Shown: positions 33,057-41,618 of the stretch, piece by piece | Layout of the letters: each line of letters begins with the position of its first letter | How positions within the stretch are numbered: the first letter of the stretch is position 1 | Assembly (NCBI GenBank): GCA_029977705.1 | Contig: JAPOKJ010000003.1 | Coordinates: forward strand, 62,001-126,000 | From: Burkholderiales bacterium | GTDB lineage: Bacteria; Pseudomonadota; Gammaproteobacteria; Burkholderiales; Burkholderiaceae_E | Reading direction: 5' to 3' | DNA: 64,000 bases | The notes under the pieces: generated by a model | Database searches by the model: none | What the model saw: the letters and a program-made list of their open reading frames with translations, nothing else | What the model was told of the DNA's origin: nothing | Made by a program: the position numbers and the translations under genes

Positions 33057-34112
33057 CTAGTCTGGCTGGATGCGGGCGCGGCGCACCGGCTCGGCCCAGC
33101 GCCTGACCTCGGCAGCAATCAGGCGCGCGAACGCCTCGGCGGTGGTCGCCATCGGCTCGGCGCCCTCGGAAGCCAGTCGTGTCCTGACCTCGGGGCTGGC
33201 CAGGGCCTTGTTGATCGACTGGTTGAGTTGACGCACGATGCCCGCAGGTGTGCCTGCCGGCGCCACCACGCCGTACCACTGGTCGGCCTCGAAGCCCGCC
33301 GTGCCCGGAACGCCGCTCTCCGCGATGGAGGGCACCTCGGGCAGCAGCGCGATGCGCGAGGGGCTCGACACCGCCAGCGCCCGAAGGCGTCCCGAACGCA
33401 GGTGGGGCAACAGGGCCGGTACCCCGGTGAACACCGCCTGCAGCACGCCTGCCACCAGGTCGGTCACCGCCGGGACGGTGCCCCGATAGGGAATGTGCAC
33501 CATCGGAAAACGGGCCTGCAGCTTGAGATACTCCATTGCCAGGTGGGCGGCGCTGCCGTTGCCCCCGGAGCCATAATTCAGCGCCCCGGGCTTGCTGCGC
33601 GCCAGCGCCACCAGGGCCTTCAGGTCACGCACCGGCAGGTCGGCCGGTACCGCCAGCACATTGGGCACGCGGGCCACCCAGGCCACGGCGGCAAAGCTCC
33701 TGACCGGGTCATAGCCCAGTTGCGGATAGATCGCCGGATTGACGGCCAGCGTCCCGATATGACCCATCAGCAAGGTCAGGCCGTCAGGCGGGGCCCGCGC
33801 CACGCGCTCGGCACCGATCGAGCCACCGGCGCCAGGTACATTGTCGATCACCACCGGCTGGCCCAGGTCCCTGGCCATTTCACCGGCAATGGCGCGGGCC
33901 AGGATGTCGGTCGAGCCGCCCGGCGTGAAGGGAACGACCAGGCGCAGGGGACGGGGCGCCAGTTCCTGCGCCTGCAGACGGGTCAGCCAGAGGCCCGCAG
34001 CAGCAGCAGCGATGACCTGCCGGCGGGTACGTGAGGCGGCATGGCCGGTCGATGGCACCGGCCTGGCGGAATCGCTCCGGCCAGGGATGCGGATGGGGAC
34101 AGGATCAGCCAC
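33057..34112 (-). CDS. Bug-family (TctC) tripartite tricarboxylate transporter binding protein
   Basis: A periplasmic solute-binding protein of about 351 residues. The mature part starts near RPLRLVVPFTPGGSTDILARAI, then shows GQPVVIDNVPGAGGSIGAERVA and YGSGGNGSAAHLAMEYL, the standard Bug ligand-site segments. A twin Arg before a hydrophobic run (RTRRQVIAAAAAGLWL) could be a Tat-type signal. The ligand is unknown, often a carboxylate in this family. No TctA/TctB membrane genes are near, as is usual for these orphan proteins. The GTG start at 34112 overlaps the stop of the LysR gene upstream, so the regulator and binding protein are in one transcript. Confidence 0.85.
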   Translation of the reverse strand: MADPVPIRIPGRSDSARPVPSTGHAASRTRRQVIAAAAAGLWLTRLQAQELAPRPLRLVVPFTPGGSTDILARAIAGEMARDLGQPVVIDNVPGAGGSIGAERVARAPPDGLTLLMGHIGTLAVNPAIYPQLGYDPVRSFAAVAWVARVPNVLAVPADLPVRDLKALVALARSKPGALNYGSGGNGSAAHLAMEYLKLQARFPMVHIPYRGTVPAVTDLVAGVLQAVFTGVPALLPHLRSGRLRALAVSSPSRIALLPEVPSIAESGVPGTAGFEADQWYGVVAPAGTPAGIVRQLNQSINKALASPEVRTRLASEGAEPMATTAEAFARLIAAEVRRWAEPVRRARIQPD

Positions 34113-35052
34113 TGCGCCCTCCGGCCTTCGTCCCGGCCGCAGGCCTTGCACCGCCATTGAGCCGCACCAGGGTCTCGCGGACCAGAGAGGCGGCCAGTTG
34201 CTGGGTGGCGCTTTGCGGACGGTGCACGCTGTGCGCCAGCATCACCGGAATGCGCAGGGCCGGCCGGTTGATCGGCCGCAACACATAGGCACTTGGGCGG
34301 GCCGACTTGTCGACCGCATCGCGCGACAGGATCGCGCAGCCGGCACCGTCGGCCACGAGATCGAGAATGGCACCCACCCCATCGATCTCGAGGACCACCT
34401 GCGGCTTTTTTCCCAGCCGGGCCAGCTCGGACTCGATCAGCATGCGGATGGCGTTGGGCCGGCGCGGCATCACCAGCGGATGCTCGGCGATCTCGCCCAG
34501 CGGCACCAGGGGCGCACTGCGACGCACGCGCGGGCCTGCGCACGGCTCGACCAGAAACAAGGCCTGCTCGACCAGGGGCGTCAGGGCGATGTCGGGCGAA
34601 AAGCCCGGGTTGTAGAGCACCGCCAGATCCAGGCGCCCCTGCAGGAGATCTTCGCGCATGCCCACCGACAGGTCTTCGCTGATCGACAGCGAGGCAGCTG
34701 GCATGCGCTCGCGAAAGGCATGCACTAGAGGGACAGTCAGGGAGCGTGCCACGCTCGGTGGCAGGCCCAGGGCCACGCGGCCCGCCAGGGCTCCTTGTGC
34801 CTGTCCCATCGCCTCGCGGGCCCGCTCGACCTGGTGCAGGATCCCGCGGGCATGCTGCAGCAGCAGTTGCCCCGCCTCGGTGACGACGGCCCCGCGGCCA
34901 TTGCGTTTGAGCAGATGCTGGTGCAACTCGACCTCGAGTTGACGCACCTGCCGCGACAGCGCCGGCTGGGCGATGCGCAACTCGATCGCGGCACGCGTGA
35001 AGCTGCCCAATTCGGCCACCCGAACAAAAGACTCGAGCTGTTTCAGATCCAT
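34105..35052 (-). CDS. LysR-family transcriptional regulator
   Basis: A 315-residue regulator with an N-terminal winged HTH (MDLKQLESFVRVAELGSFTR ... AQPALSRQVRQLE; about 1-60) and a periplasmic-binding-like effector domain from about 88. It is of the general type that controls catabolic genes such as those for aromatic acids. ATG 35052 is preferred to the ATG 11 codons upstream because it starts the conserved HTH. It is divergent from the MFS gene by 72 bp and overlaps the Bug gene by 8 bases, so it may control either. Confidence 0.88.
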   Translation of the reverse strand: MDLKQLESFVRVAELGSFTRAAIELRIAQPALSRQVRQLEVELHQHLLKRNGRGAVVTEAGQLLLQHARGILHQVERAREAMGQAQGALAGRVALGLPPSVARSLTVPLVHAFRERMPAASLSISEDLSVGMREDLLQGRLDLAVLYNPGFSPDIALTPLVEQALFLVEPCAGPRVRRSAPLVPLGEIAEHPLVMPRRPNAIRMLIESELARLGKKPQVVLEIDGVGAILDLVADGAGCAILSRDAVDKSARPSAYVLRPINRPALRIPVMLAHSVHRPQSATQQLAASLVRETLVRLNGGARPAAGTKAGGRSG

Positions 35053-35124
35053 GAGAAAAGACCGGCGCACTGACAGGACCAACAATGACTGAGCATAACC
35101 GATGGACCGCCATGCGGTTCAGGC

Positions 35125-36603
35125 ATGGCCCATCCTCCGGTAAACTCGACCCATCCCCTCCTGTCTGACGCTCCTGTGACCACCCCCGCTCAAGCCCTGC
35201 CAGGCCCCTCGGCCCGGCGTCTGATTCCGCTCGTGGTCGCGGCCCCGCTGTTTCTCCAGAACCTCACCGCCTCGGTGCTGGCCACTGCCCTGCCCTCGAT
35301 TGCACAGGCCCTGCAGTCCGATGTGCTTCACCTGAACCTGGCCATCACCCTGTATCTGCTGAGCGTGGCCGTTGCTCTGCCGCTGGCCGCATGGATGGCC
35401 GAACGCGTCGGTGCAAGGCGACTGTTCTGCACCGCGCTGGTCATCTTTGCGATGGGCTCGGTACTGGCAGCGCTGAGCCAGACGCTGTGGCATCTGGCAG
35501 CCTCGCGCGTGTTGCAGGGCATTGGCGGCGCGATGATGCTGCCGGTCGGCCGCCTCATCCTCCTGCGCAGCATCCCGCCCGAGGAAATCGTCAAGGCCAC
35601 CATCTGGTACACCGTGCCACCCGTGGTCGGATCCACCCTGGGTCCGCTGATCGGGGGCGCCATCGTCACCTGGCTGAGCTGGCAGTGGTTGTTCCTGATC
35701 AATGTTCCGATCGCGCTGCTTGCCTGCGTCATGGCGCTCAGGCTCCTCGAGAAAGACGCACCCGGCCATCGGCAACCGCTGGATCTGGGCAGCTATGGCC
35801 TGATGGCCCTGGCCTTGCTGGCGATGATGTCGGGCCTGTCCGGCAGCGGCAAGGGCCTGCTGGCGCCGGCGGTGGCCGTCACCCTGGTGGTGGCCGGTGT
35901 CGGGCTGAGCCTGCTGTACCTGCGCCATGCACGCAGGGTTGCCCATCCGGTGATGGACTTCAGCCTGCTGCGCTTTGGCACCTTCAAGGCCTCGATCCTG
36001 GGCGGCTTTGGCGTGCGCGTTGGTCAGGGGGCGGCGCCGTTCATGCTGCCGCTGCTATTCCAGCTTGGCTTTGGCCTGAGTCCGGTGAGCGCCGGCAGCC
36101 TGATCTTCATCTGGGCCCTGGGGTCCTTGCTGACGCGCCCGGTACTGAACGGGGCGATCGCACGCTATGGGTTTCGGACCATGCTGATTGGCACCACTGC
36201 GGTCACCAGCCTGGTGTACCTGGCCTTTGCGCTGCTGCGACCTGGCATCCCGTATGGGCTGCTGGTGCCCTTGCTGCTGCTCAGCGGCGCTTCGCGCGGC
36301 ATGCTCATGGTCAGCATGAACACCATGGGCTATGCCGACATTCCCAAGCCCCGCATGAGCTATGCCACCGCGCTCTCGACGATGAGCCAGCAGGTGTCCA
36401 ATGCACTGGGCGTGGCCCTGGCGGTGCTGCTGCTCAACATGGCGATGCAATGGCGTGGCGCCACGCAGCTGTCGGCGGCCGACTTTTGGCCCGGCTTTCT
36501 GGCACTGGCCCTGATCAATACCCTGGCCCTGGTCTATTTCATCCCGTTGCCAGCCAATGCCGCCGATGACCTGCGTCCGGGCGAGGACGCCCGGCCACCT
36601 TGA
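35125..36603 (+). CDS. MFS multidrug transporter, DHA2/EmrB-QacA type
   Basis: A 492-residue, 14-helix drug:proton antiporter. ASVLATALPSIAQALQSD in helix 1, SRVLQGIGGAMMLPVGRLIL in helix 4 and PPVVGSTLGPLIGGAI in helix 5 (motif C) define the DHA2 type. It would export hydrophobic compounds across the inner membrane; the substrate is not known. A GTG at 35176 (VTTPAQAL) is a possible later start that removes 17 unconserved residues. It is divergent from the LysR gene and 31 bp upstream of the HtrA-type protease, possibly in one operon. Confidence 0.88.
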   Translation: MAHPPVNSTHPLLSDAPVTTPAQALPGPSARRLIPLVVAAPLFLQNLTASVLATALPSIAQALQSDVLHLNLAITLYLLSVAVALPLAAWMAERVGARRLFCTALVIFAMGSVLAALSQTLWHLAASRVLQGIGGAMMLPVGRLILLRSIPPEEIVKATIWYTVPPVVGSTLGPLIGGAIVTWLSWQWLFLINVPIALLACVMALRLLEKDAPGHRQPLDLGSYGLMALALLAMMSGLSGSGKGLLAPAVAVTLVVAGVGLSLLYLRHARRVAHPVMDFSLLRFGTFKASILGGFGVRVGQGAAPFMLPLLFQLGFGLSPVSAGSLIFIWALGSLLTRPVLNGAIARYGFRTMLIGTTAVTSLVYLAFALLRPGIPYGLLVPLLLLSGASRGMLMVSMNTMGYADIPKPRMSYATALSTMSQQVSNALGVALAVLLLNMAMQWRGATQLSAADFWPGFLALALINTLALVYFIPLPANAADDLRPGEDARPP

Positions 36604-36634
36604 AAGCCTTTCGCCCGCCCCTACCTTCAGCCCC

Positions 36635-37861
36635 ATGAGTGACACGCCTTTCGGTCCTGCTCCCGCCGCTTCGACCCCGGCTCCGACCGAGCACCCGCCG
36701 AGCAACGGCCGGCAAGCCGGGAGTCGGGCGCTGCATCGCCATCGATCCCTGCCGGTCCTGGCCGTGGCCCTGGGCCTGGGCCTTGCGAGCCTTTTGCCCA
36801 GGCTCATGCCATTGACTGCTGCCCAGCCCGCCAAGGCGCCGGCCACCAGTGCCGGCGGCGCGGCCGCTGCCGCTCCCCGGGCCGTCACCCCGCGCGGGCC
36901 CTTGCAGCCAGAGGAACAGCGGGTGGTCAACCTGTTCGAGCAGGCCGCACCCTCGGTGGCCTACATCACCACCGAGGTGGTGCAGATGGATTCGTGGCGA
37001 CGCGCCGAGGTATCGCAAGGGGCGGGCAGCGGCTTTGTCTGGGACAGCCAGGGCCATGTCATCACCAACAACCATGTGATCGAGAATGCCCGCCGTGTCT
37101 TCGTGCAACTCGATGCCGGCCAGCCGATCGAGGGCAGGGTGATCGGTGCGGCGCCCGAGTACGACCTGGCGGTGATCCAGCTTTCGCGGGTCCCCGCCAA
37201 CATCCGGCCGATTCCGCTGGGTGACAGCCACAGCCTGCGCATTGGCCAGACCGTCTACGCGATCGGCAATCCCTTCGGGCTTCAGCGCACCCTGACCACC
37301 GGCATCGTGTCGGCCCTGGACCGTGAGCTGCCCACCACCGACTACCGCGAGGTCGCCGGCGTGATCCAGACCGATGCCGCCATCAATCCTGGCAACTCCG
37401 GGGGCCCCTTGCTCGACTCGGCCGGTCGACTGATCGGCGTGAACTCGGCGATCCGCTCGGCCAGTGGCAGTTCAGCCGGCATCGGCTTTTCGATACCGGC
37501 CGACCTGGTCAACCGCATCGTGCCGGCACTGATCGCTCGCGGCCGAGCCCCCTTGCCCGGCATCGGCATCAATCCGGTGCGGCCTGAACTGGTTGCGCGC
37601 GCAGGCATTTCCGGCGTCGTGCTCGCCCAGGTCGATGCCAAGGGCCCGGCGGGCCAGGCCGGATTGATTCCCTACAATCCCAAGACCGGCAGCCTGGGCG
37701 ATGTGATCGTCGCGCTCAATGGCAAACCGGTCGACAGCCTGACCAGCTTCGTGGGAGCGCTCGACAAGGCCGGGATCGACAGCACGGTCGAGCTGACGGT
37801 TCTGCGCGATGGCAAGCAGGAGCGCAAGGTACGGGTCAAGGTCATCGACGTGCGGCGCTGA
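36635..37861 (+). CDS. HtrA/Deg-family serine protease with one PDZ domain
   Basis: A 408-residue envelope protease. A basic, Pro-rich N-terminus is followed by a membrane anchor (LPVLAVALGLGLASLLPRLM, about 45-64), so it probably faces the periplasm. The trypsin-like domain carries His147 (ITNNHVI), Asp177 (EYDLAVIQL) and Ser255 (INPGNSGGPLLD). A single PDZ domain (about 310-405) ends the protein. One PDZ and a membrane anchor match the DegS layout rather than DegP. It would cut misfolded proteins or start an envelope-stress cascade. It follows the MFS gene by 31 bp; the open frame upstream to 36557 overlaps that gene. Confidence 0.92.
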   Translation: MSDTPFGPAPAASTPAPTEHPPSNGRQAGSRALHRHRSLPVLAVALGLGLASLLPRLMPLTAAQPAKAPATSAGGAAAAAPRAVTPRGPLQPEEQRVVNLFEQAAPSVAYITTEVVQMDSWRRAEVSQGAGSGFVWDSQGHVITNNHVIENARRVFVQLDAGQPIEGRVIGAAPEYDLAVIQLSRVPANIRPIPLGDSHSLRIGQTVYAIGNPFGLQRTLTTGIVSALDRELPTTDYREVAGVIQTDAAINPGNSGGPLLDSAGRLIGVNSAIRSASGSSAGIGFSIPADLVNRIVPALIARGRAPLPGIGINPVRPELVARAGISGVVLAQVDAKGPAGQAGLIPYNPKTGSLGDVIVALNGKPVDSLTSFVGALDKAGIDSTVELTVLRDGKQERKVRVKVIDVRR

Positions 37862-37904
37862 ACAAGCGGTGCCCTGGCGAGCCCGGGCAGGCGATGCGAG
37901 AAGG

Positions 37905-38507
37905 CTAGCGCAGCATCGGCGCCAGCGCCTTCAGGCCCCGGATCAGCATCTCGACCGAGACCGCCACCAGGATCAGCCCCATCAGGCGCTCGACCGCCAC
38001 CACGAGGCGATCGCCCAGGCGGCGCTGGATGCTCTCGGCCAGCACCAGGACCAGGGCGCACAGCAGCATCGTCAGGCTCAGCGCGGCGATCCATTCCAGG
38101 CGCCGCTCGGGCGCCTGGCTGACCAGCAGCATCACGGTGGCCATCGCGGAGGGACCGGCCACCGCCGGAATCGCCAGCGGCACGATCAGGGGCTCGCCCT
38201 GAGGCTCGTCGAGCGGCACTGCGGGCGCGGGCGGCGGAAAGATCATGCGCAGCGCGATCAGGAACAGCACCACCGCACCGGCCAGTTGCAGGGACAGATC
38301 GCTCAGGTTCATGACCCGCAGGAAGGTCTCGCCGGCCAGCATGAAGAACAGCAGCACCGCAAAGGCGATCGCCACCTCGCGGATGATCACGATGCGCCGG
38401 CGTGCCGGCGACACGCCACGCAAGGCGTTGACGAAGATCGGGATGTTGCCGAAGGGGTCGGTGATCAGCAACAGCAGGATCGTGGCCGAGGTGAAGGTAT
38501 AGCCCAT
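37905..38507 (-). CDS. MarC-family integral membrane protein
   Basis: A 200-residue, six-helix inner-membrane protein. The family marks are LITDPFGNIPIFVNAL near the start and PLAIPAVAGPSAMATVMLL in the middle, with FLIALRMIFPPP between. The family is named after a gene once linked to multiple antibiotic resistance, a link later withdrawn; its transport role is unknown. It converges on the protease gene with a 43-bp gap and is divergent from tRNA-Ala. Confidence 0.92.
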   Translation of the reverse strand: MGYTFTSATILLLLITDPFGNIPIFVNALRGVSPARRRIVIIREVAIAFAVLLFFMLAGETFLRVMNLSDLSLQLAGAVVLFLIALRMIFPPPAPAVPLDEPQGEPLIVPLAIPAVAGPSAMATVMLLVSQAPERRLEWIAALSLTMLLCALVLVLAESIQRRLGDRLVVAVERLMGLILVAVSVEMLIRGLKALAPMLR

Positions 38508-38585
38508 GGCAGCCAGTGTACCCGTCCACCGCCCGCCGGCCCGCTCCCCTGCCCTTCCGGGATTGCGCTAGAATTCCTGTCCACC

Positions 38586-38661
<76 letters not shown>

Positions 38662-38707
38662 AGAAACACAGGCCCACTCCCGACCGACAGGGTGAGCCCG
38701 GACACGA

Positions 38708-38727
38708 GACAGCGCCTGCGCGCTGTC
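38708..38727. terminator. hairpin between tRNA-Ala and the aspartate dehydrogenase gene
   Basis: GACAGCGC-CTGC-GCGCTGTC is a perfect 8-bp stem with a four-base loop, in the gap between the convergent tRNA and dehydrogenase genes. No T tract follows on either strand, so its role as terminator is only likely. Confidence 0.4.
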
Positions 38728-38750
38728 AAGTGCCTGGCGAACGGGCCGCC

Positions 38751-39578
38751 TCATGTGCCCACCCTTATTGGCGCATGCACCTTGCGCAGGCAGGCGATCA
38801 GGCTGAGCGCCGTGATGCGTCCTGTCTTCGGATTCTCGGAAGGCAGATTCGCGATCGTCATGCTGAACGAGGCGCTGTCGGCATCAACCTCGATCGTGTG
38901 GGTGTTGCGCACCACGGTCGGGTCCGCCCAGACCTCGACCTGTGTGCGGTCGGCACCAATCCCCGCCAGAGAAAGCGCCACCCCGACATTGACATTGGCC
39001 GGAAAACCGCGCACGGCACCGCGTGCACTGCCGCGATACAGGCACAGCGGCGCCTTCAGGTCGGTCAGGTCGATGCCCTGTTCGGCGAGCAAGGGGGCCC
39101 CGAGCAAACCGGCCACCGGCTTGCGCGTGATCAAGGTGACGGAGTGGATCTCGCCCTCGCGCGCAGCGCTTACCGCATCCAGGCCGATCAGTGCACCGGT
39201 GGGCACGATGATCTGAGCCCCATGCGCACGGGCCAGCTCGACCATCTCAGGTGCATCGAGCAAGGCGCCGGCACTGAGCACCACCAGACGCCGGCCGCGA
39301 CGCAAGGCCGGCTCGCCGATCGCGCGCAGCAGCCTCGATGGTGCACATTCGACCACCCAGTCGCAGCGTTCAGCCAGCGCTTCGAAATCGAGGCAATCGA
39401 CCGGTGCAGACAAATGCTGTTGCATCCATTGGCGAGCCTTGGCGGGATCCTGGACAGCCACGGCCCCCAGATGCAGACCGGGCAGGCCGCCACCGTCGAG
39501 CGCGCGGGCCAGCGACTTGCCGATGGTGCCCAGGCCTGCGATACCGACGCTCTGGGAGTGGAGAGGCGCAAGGTTCAT
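38751..39578 (-). CDS. nadX: L-aspartate dehydrogenase-like protein (NadX), paralog 1
   Basis: A 275-residue protein. It begins with a dinucleotide fold (VGIAGLGTIGKSLARAL) and has the conserved core of aspartate dehydrogenases: VVECAPSRLLRAI, VPTGALIGLDAVSAAREGEI, and GFPANVNVGVALSLAGIGAD. The typical enzyme turns L-aspartate and NAD(P)+ into iminoaspartate, either feeding NAD synthesis or catabolism. Here it is the last gene of a three-gene set with a Bug protein and an alpha/beta hydrolase, which favours catabolism of an aspartate-like or amide compound. A paralog with the same core lies at 58926-59744. Confidence 0.88.
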   Translation of the reverse strand: MNLAPLHSQSVGIAGLGTIGKSLARALDGGGLPGLHLGAVAVQDPAKARQWMQQHLSAPVDCLDFEALAERCDWVVECAPSRLLRAIGEPALRRGRRLVVLSAGALLDAPEMVELARAHGAQIIVPTGALIGLDAVSAAREGEIHSVTLITRKPVAGLLGAPLLAEQGIDLTDLKAPLCLYRGSARGAVRGFPANVNVGVALSLAGIGADRTQVEVWADPTVVRNTHTIEVDADSASFSMTIANLPSENPKTGRITALSLIACLRKVHAPIRVGT

Positions 39579-39599
39579 GAAGGGGGTCCTGAAGGGCGA

Positions 39600-40601
39600 T
39601 TACTCGGGCTTGAGGCCGGTATCTTTCACGAACCGGGCCCAGCGCTCGATTTCGGAAGCAATGAAGCGCCGCCCCTCATCCCTGGACATCACCATCGGCA
39701 AGGAGCCGATGCGCTGACGCGTGGCCACCGATTCGGGGGAGGCCGATGCACGATTGACCGCCGCATGCAGTTTCTGCAGCACGGCCTCGGGGGTCCCGGC
39801 CGGCGCAAACACCGCGCTCCATGAAGTGATTTCGAGATCGGTCATGCCCAGTTCAACGAAGGTGGGCACCTGGGGCCAGTAAGACAGGCGACGCCCGGCC
39901 GCCGTTGCCAGCACGCGCAGGCGCTTTTGCTCGACATAGGGCGCGGCACTGGCACCATCCGAGAAGACCGCCTGGATCTGGCCTCCCATCAGATCATTCA
40001 AGGCCGGCGGATTGCCTTTGTAGGGCACATTCAGCAAGTCGATGCTGGCCCGGCGCTTGACCACCTCGCAGGCCAATTGCGACACCGTCGTGCCACTGCC
40101 GCAAACGAGTCGGCCGGGCTGCTTCCTGGCATCGGCGACCAGGTCGGCCAGCGTTTTCCAGGGTGCATCGGCTGCCACAAACAGGGACAGCGGCACCATA
40201 CCCACACCCGCAACGATCTCGAACGAAGAGGCTTCATAGCCGAGCTTGCCCGGATAGAAGGCATAGTTGGCCGCGTGCGTGGTGGCGGCACCGACGATCA
40301 GGGTGTAGCCATCGGGACGCGCCCGCGCCACTACTTGCGAACCCAGGGCCCCATTGGCCCCCGGCCGGTTGTCGACCACCACCGCCTGACCAAGTTGTTC
40401 GGTCATGTTCTTGGCCAACAGGCGCGCGCCGATGTCGGTCCCGCTGCCAACCGGAAAGGGCACGACCAGGGTGATGCTGCGGCTGGGGAACTGTTCGCTG
40501 CCCTGGGCCTGGGCGAACCTGAAGCCACCAGGCATCAAGGTCACCAACAGCAGCAAAAGGCCGGTCAGACCCCTTCCAGAGAGGGGGCGTTCAACGTTCA
40601 T
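39600..40601 (-). CDS. Bug-family (TctC) tripartite tricarboxylate transporter binding protein
   Basis: A 333-residue exported solute-binding protein with a clear signal peptide (GLTGLLLLLVTLMPGGFRFAQA). The mature start FPSRSITLVVPFPVGSGTD, the GQAVVVDNRPGANGALGSQV loop and PAGTPEAVLQKLHAAVN are Bug hallmarks. ATG 40601 has GGAG 6 bases before it, which decides the start over the open frame to 40652. It lies between the hydrolase (47-bp gap) and the aspartate dehydrogenase gene (21-bp gap) on the same strand, so it probably binds the compound those enzymes act on. Confidence 0.9.
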   Translation of the reverse strand: MNVERPLSGRGLTGLLLLLVTLMPGGFRFAQAQGSEQFPSRSITLVVPFPVGSGTDIGARLLAKNMTEQLGQAVVVDNRPGANGALGSQVVARARPDGYTLIVGAATTHAANYAFYPGKLGYEASSFEIVAGVGMVPLSLFVAADAPWKTLADLVADARKQPGRLVCGSGTTVSQLACEVVKRRASIDLLNVPYKGNPPALNDLMGGQIQAVFSDGASAAPYVEQKRLRVLATAAGRRLSYWPQVPTFVELGMTDLEITSWSAVFAPAGTPEAVLQKLHAAVNRASASPESVATRQRIGSLPMVMSRDEGRRFIASEIERWARFVKDTGLKPE

Positions 40602-40648
40602 GAAAAGCTCCTTGGCGATCCCGGTGCAGCCAATGGCAGGGCGTGGTG

Positions 40649-41533
40649 TCACTCGTCATGCCGGTCGCGTCCCAGGTGGTTGAAGAATTCATCCAGGCTG
40701 CGGTTGAAGTCCGACGCCCTCTCGAAATAAGGGGAGTGACCGGCCTGCGCAATGGGAACGAGCCGCGCGCCGCTCACCCCGGCGGCCAGCGCGCGCAGGG
40801 CCGGCGGGGGAATCACGAGATCCTCCTGGGGCGAGACCAGCAGCAACGGCACCTGTGTGGCGGCGAGGTCCGAAACGGGCCGTACCCGCATGGCCTGGAG
40901 GCGGCCGCGCAGGACTTCCTTGTCCAGGCCACGGGACAGTTCATCTATCTGTTGGTAAAGAAGGTGCAAGGCGGGCTGCTCCTTGGCCATCCGTGGACCG
41001 GCGGCAGGATGCACACCGTCGTTGCGACAGCGGGCAACCGTGGTCGGGGCATCGCGCTTCCAGGCCTCCAGCGCCGCCTGATCGACGCCGGCCGAGCGCA
41101 TCGGGTCGATCGAACCTGTGGTGGCCGACAGGACCAAGCTGCTGACGCGCCCGGGATGGCGCAGGCAGTACTCGACCATCGTCCAGCCGCCCATCGACTG
41201 GCCGACCAGATGGACCTTTCCGAGTTGCAGGTGATCGATCAGGGCCGACAGGTCATCGGCATACAGGAGGGGATCGGGCTGTCCGCCATCGACGGAAGAC
41301 GGAGCGAATCCGCGATGGGCAAATGTGACGCAGGTGTATCGGCTTGCAAAGTGGGCCACCTGCTGCCACCAGGACATGTGGTTGCCGCCCAGGCCGTGCG
41401 CAAACACGATCACCGGCCCCTGCCCGCTGACCTCGTAATGGATTTGAGCCCCGCTGACGGTCAATCGTCCCGTCCGGCGCGGGCTGCCATCGGCCACTCC
41501 AGGCCCTGGGGAAAAAGCCTCATCGATTGCCAT
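40649..41533 (-). CDS. alpha/beta hydrolase (3-oxoadipate enol-lactonase-like fold)
   Basis: A 294-residue hydrolase. HGLGGNHMSWWQQV provides the oxyanion hole, VGQSMGGWTM the nucleophile Ser113, VSPQEDLVIPP the acid, and IAQAGHSPYFERASDFN the catalytic His near 272. It resembles lactonases and C-C or ester hydrolases of catabolic routes; the substrate is not known. It is the first gene of the set with the Bug protein and NadX paralog 1. ATG 41533 (MAIDEAF) is preferred over the codon six earlier. It is divergent from a GlxA-type regulator, with two dyads in the gap. Confidence 0.85.
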   Translation of the reverse strand: MAIDEAFSPGPGVADGSPRRTGRLTVSGAQIHYEVSGQGPVIVFAHGLGGNHMSWWQQVAHFASRYTCVTFAHRGFAPSSVDGGQPDPLLYADDLSALIDHLQLGKVHLVGQSMGGWTMVEYCLRHPGRVSSLVLSATTGSIDPMRSAGVDQAALEAWKRDAPTTVARCRNDGVHPAAGPRMAKEQPALHLLYQQIDELSRGLDKEVLRGRLQAMRVRPVSDLAATQVPLLLVSPQEDLVIPPPALRALAAGVSGARLVPIAQAGHSPYFERASDFNRSLDEFFNHLGRDRHDE

Positions 41534-41548
41534 GACCCGCCTCCATTG

Positions 41549-41613
41549 CAAAGGGCAAGAAATATGCCTTTGGGCCTCGAACTATAGGTCATGCCCGGCC
41601 ACTGGTATAGTTC
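41549..41613. promoter_or_regulatory. two dyads in the divergent hydrolase/regulator gap
   Basis: Dyad 1 is CAAAGGGCA (41549-41557) with TGCCTTTG (41565-41572), one base short of perfect. Dyad 2 is GAACTATA (41579-41586) with TATAGTTC (41606-41613), a perfect 8+8 pair with 19 bases between. Both lie in the 85 bp between two divergent genes and are good operator candidates for the AraC-type regulator encoded next to them. Confidence 0.55.
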
Positions 41614-41618
41614 ATTGG

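Noticed and set aside
33057-34112. Full tripartite tricarboxylate transporter
   Set aside because: Only the binding protein is encoded here and at 39600-40601; no TctA or TctB gene lies nearby.
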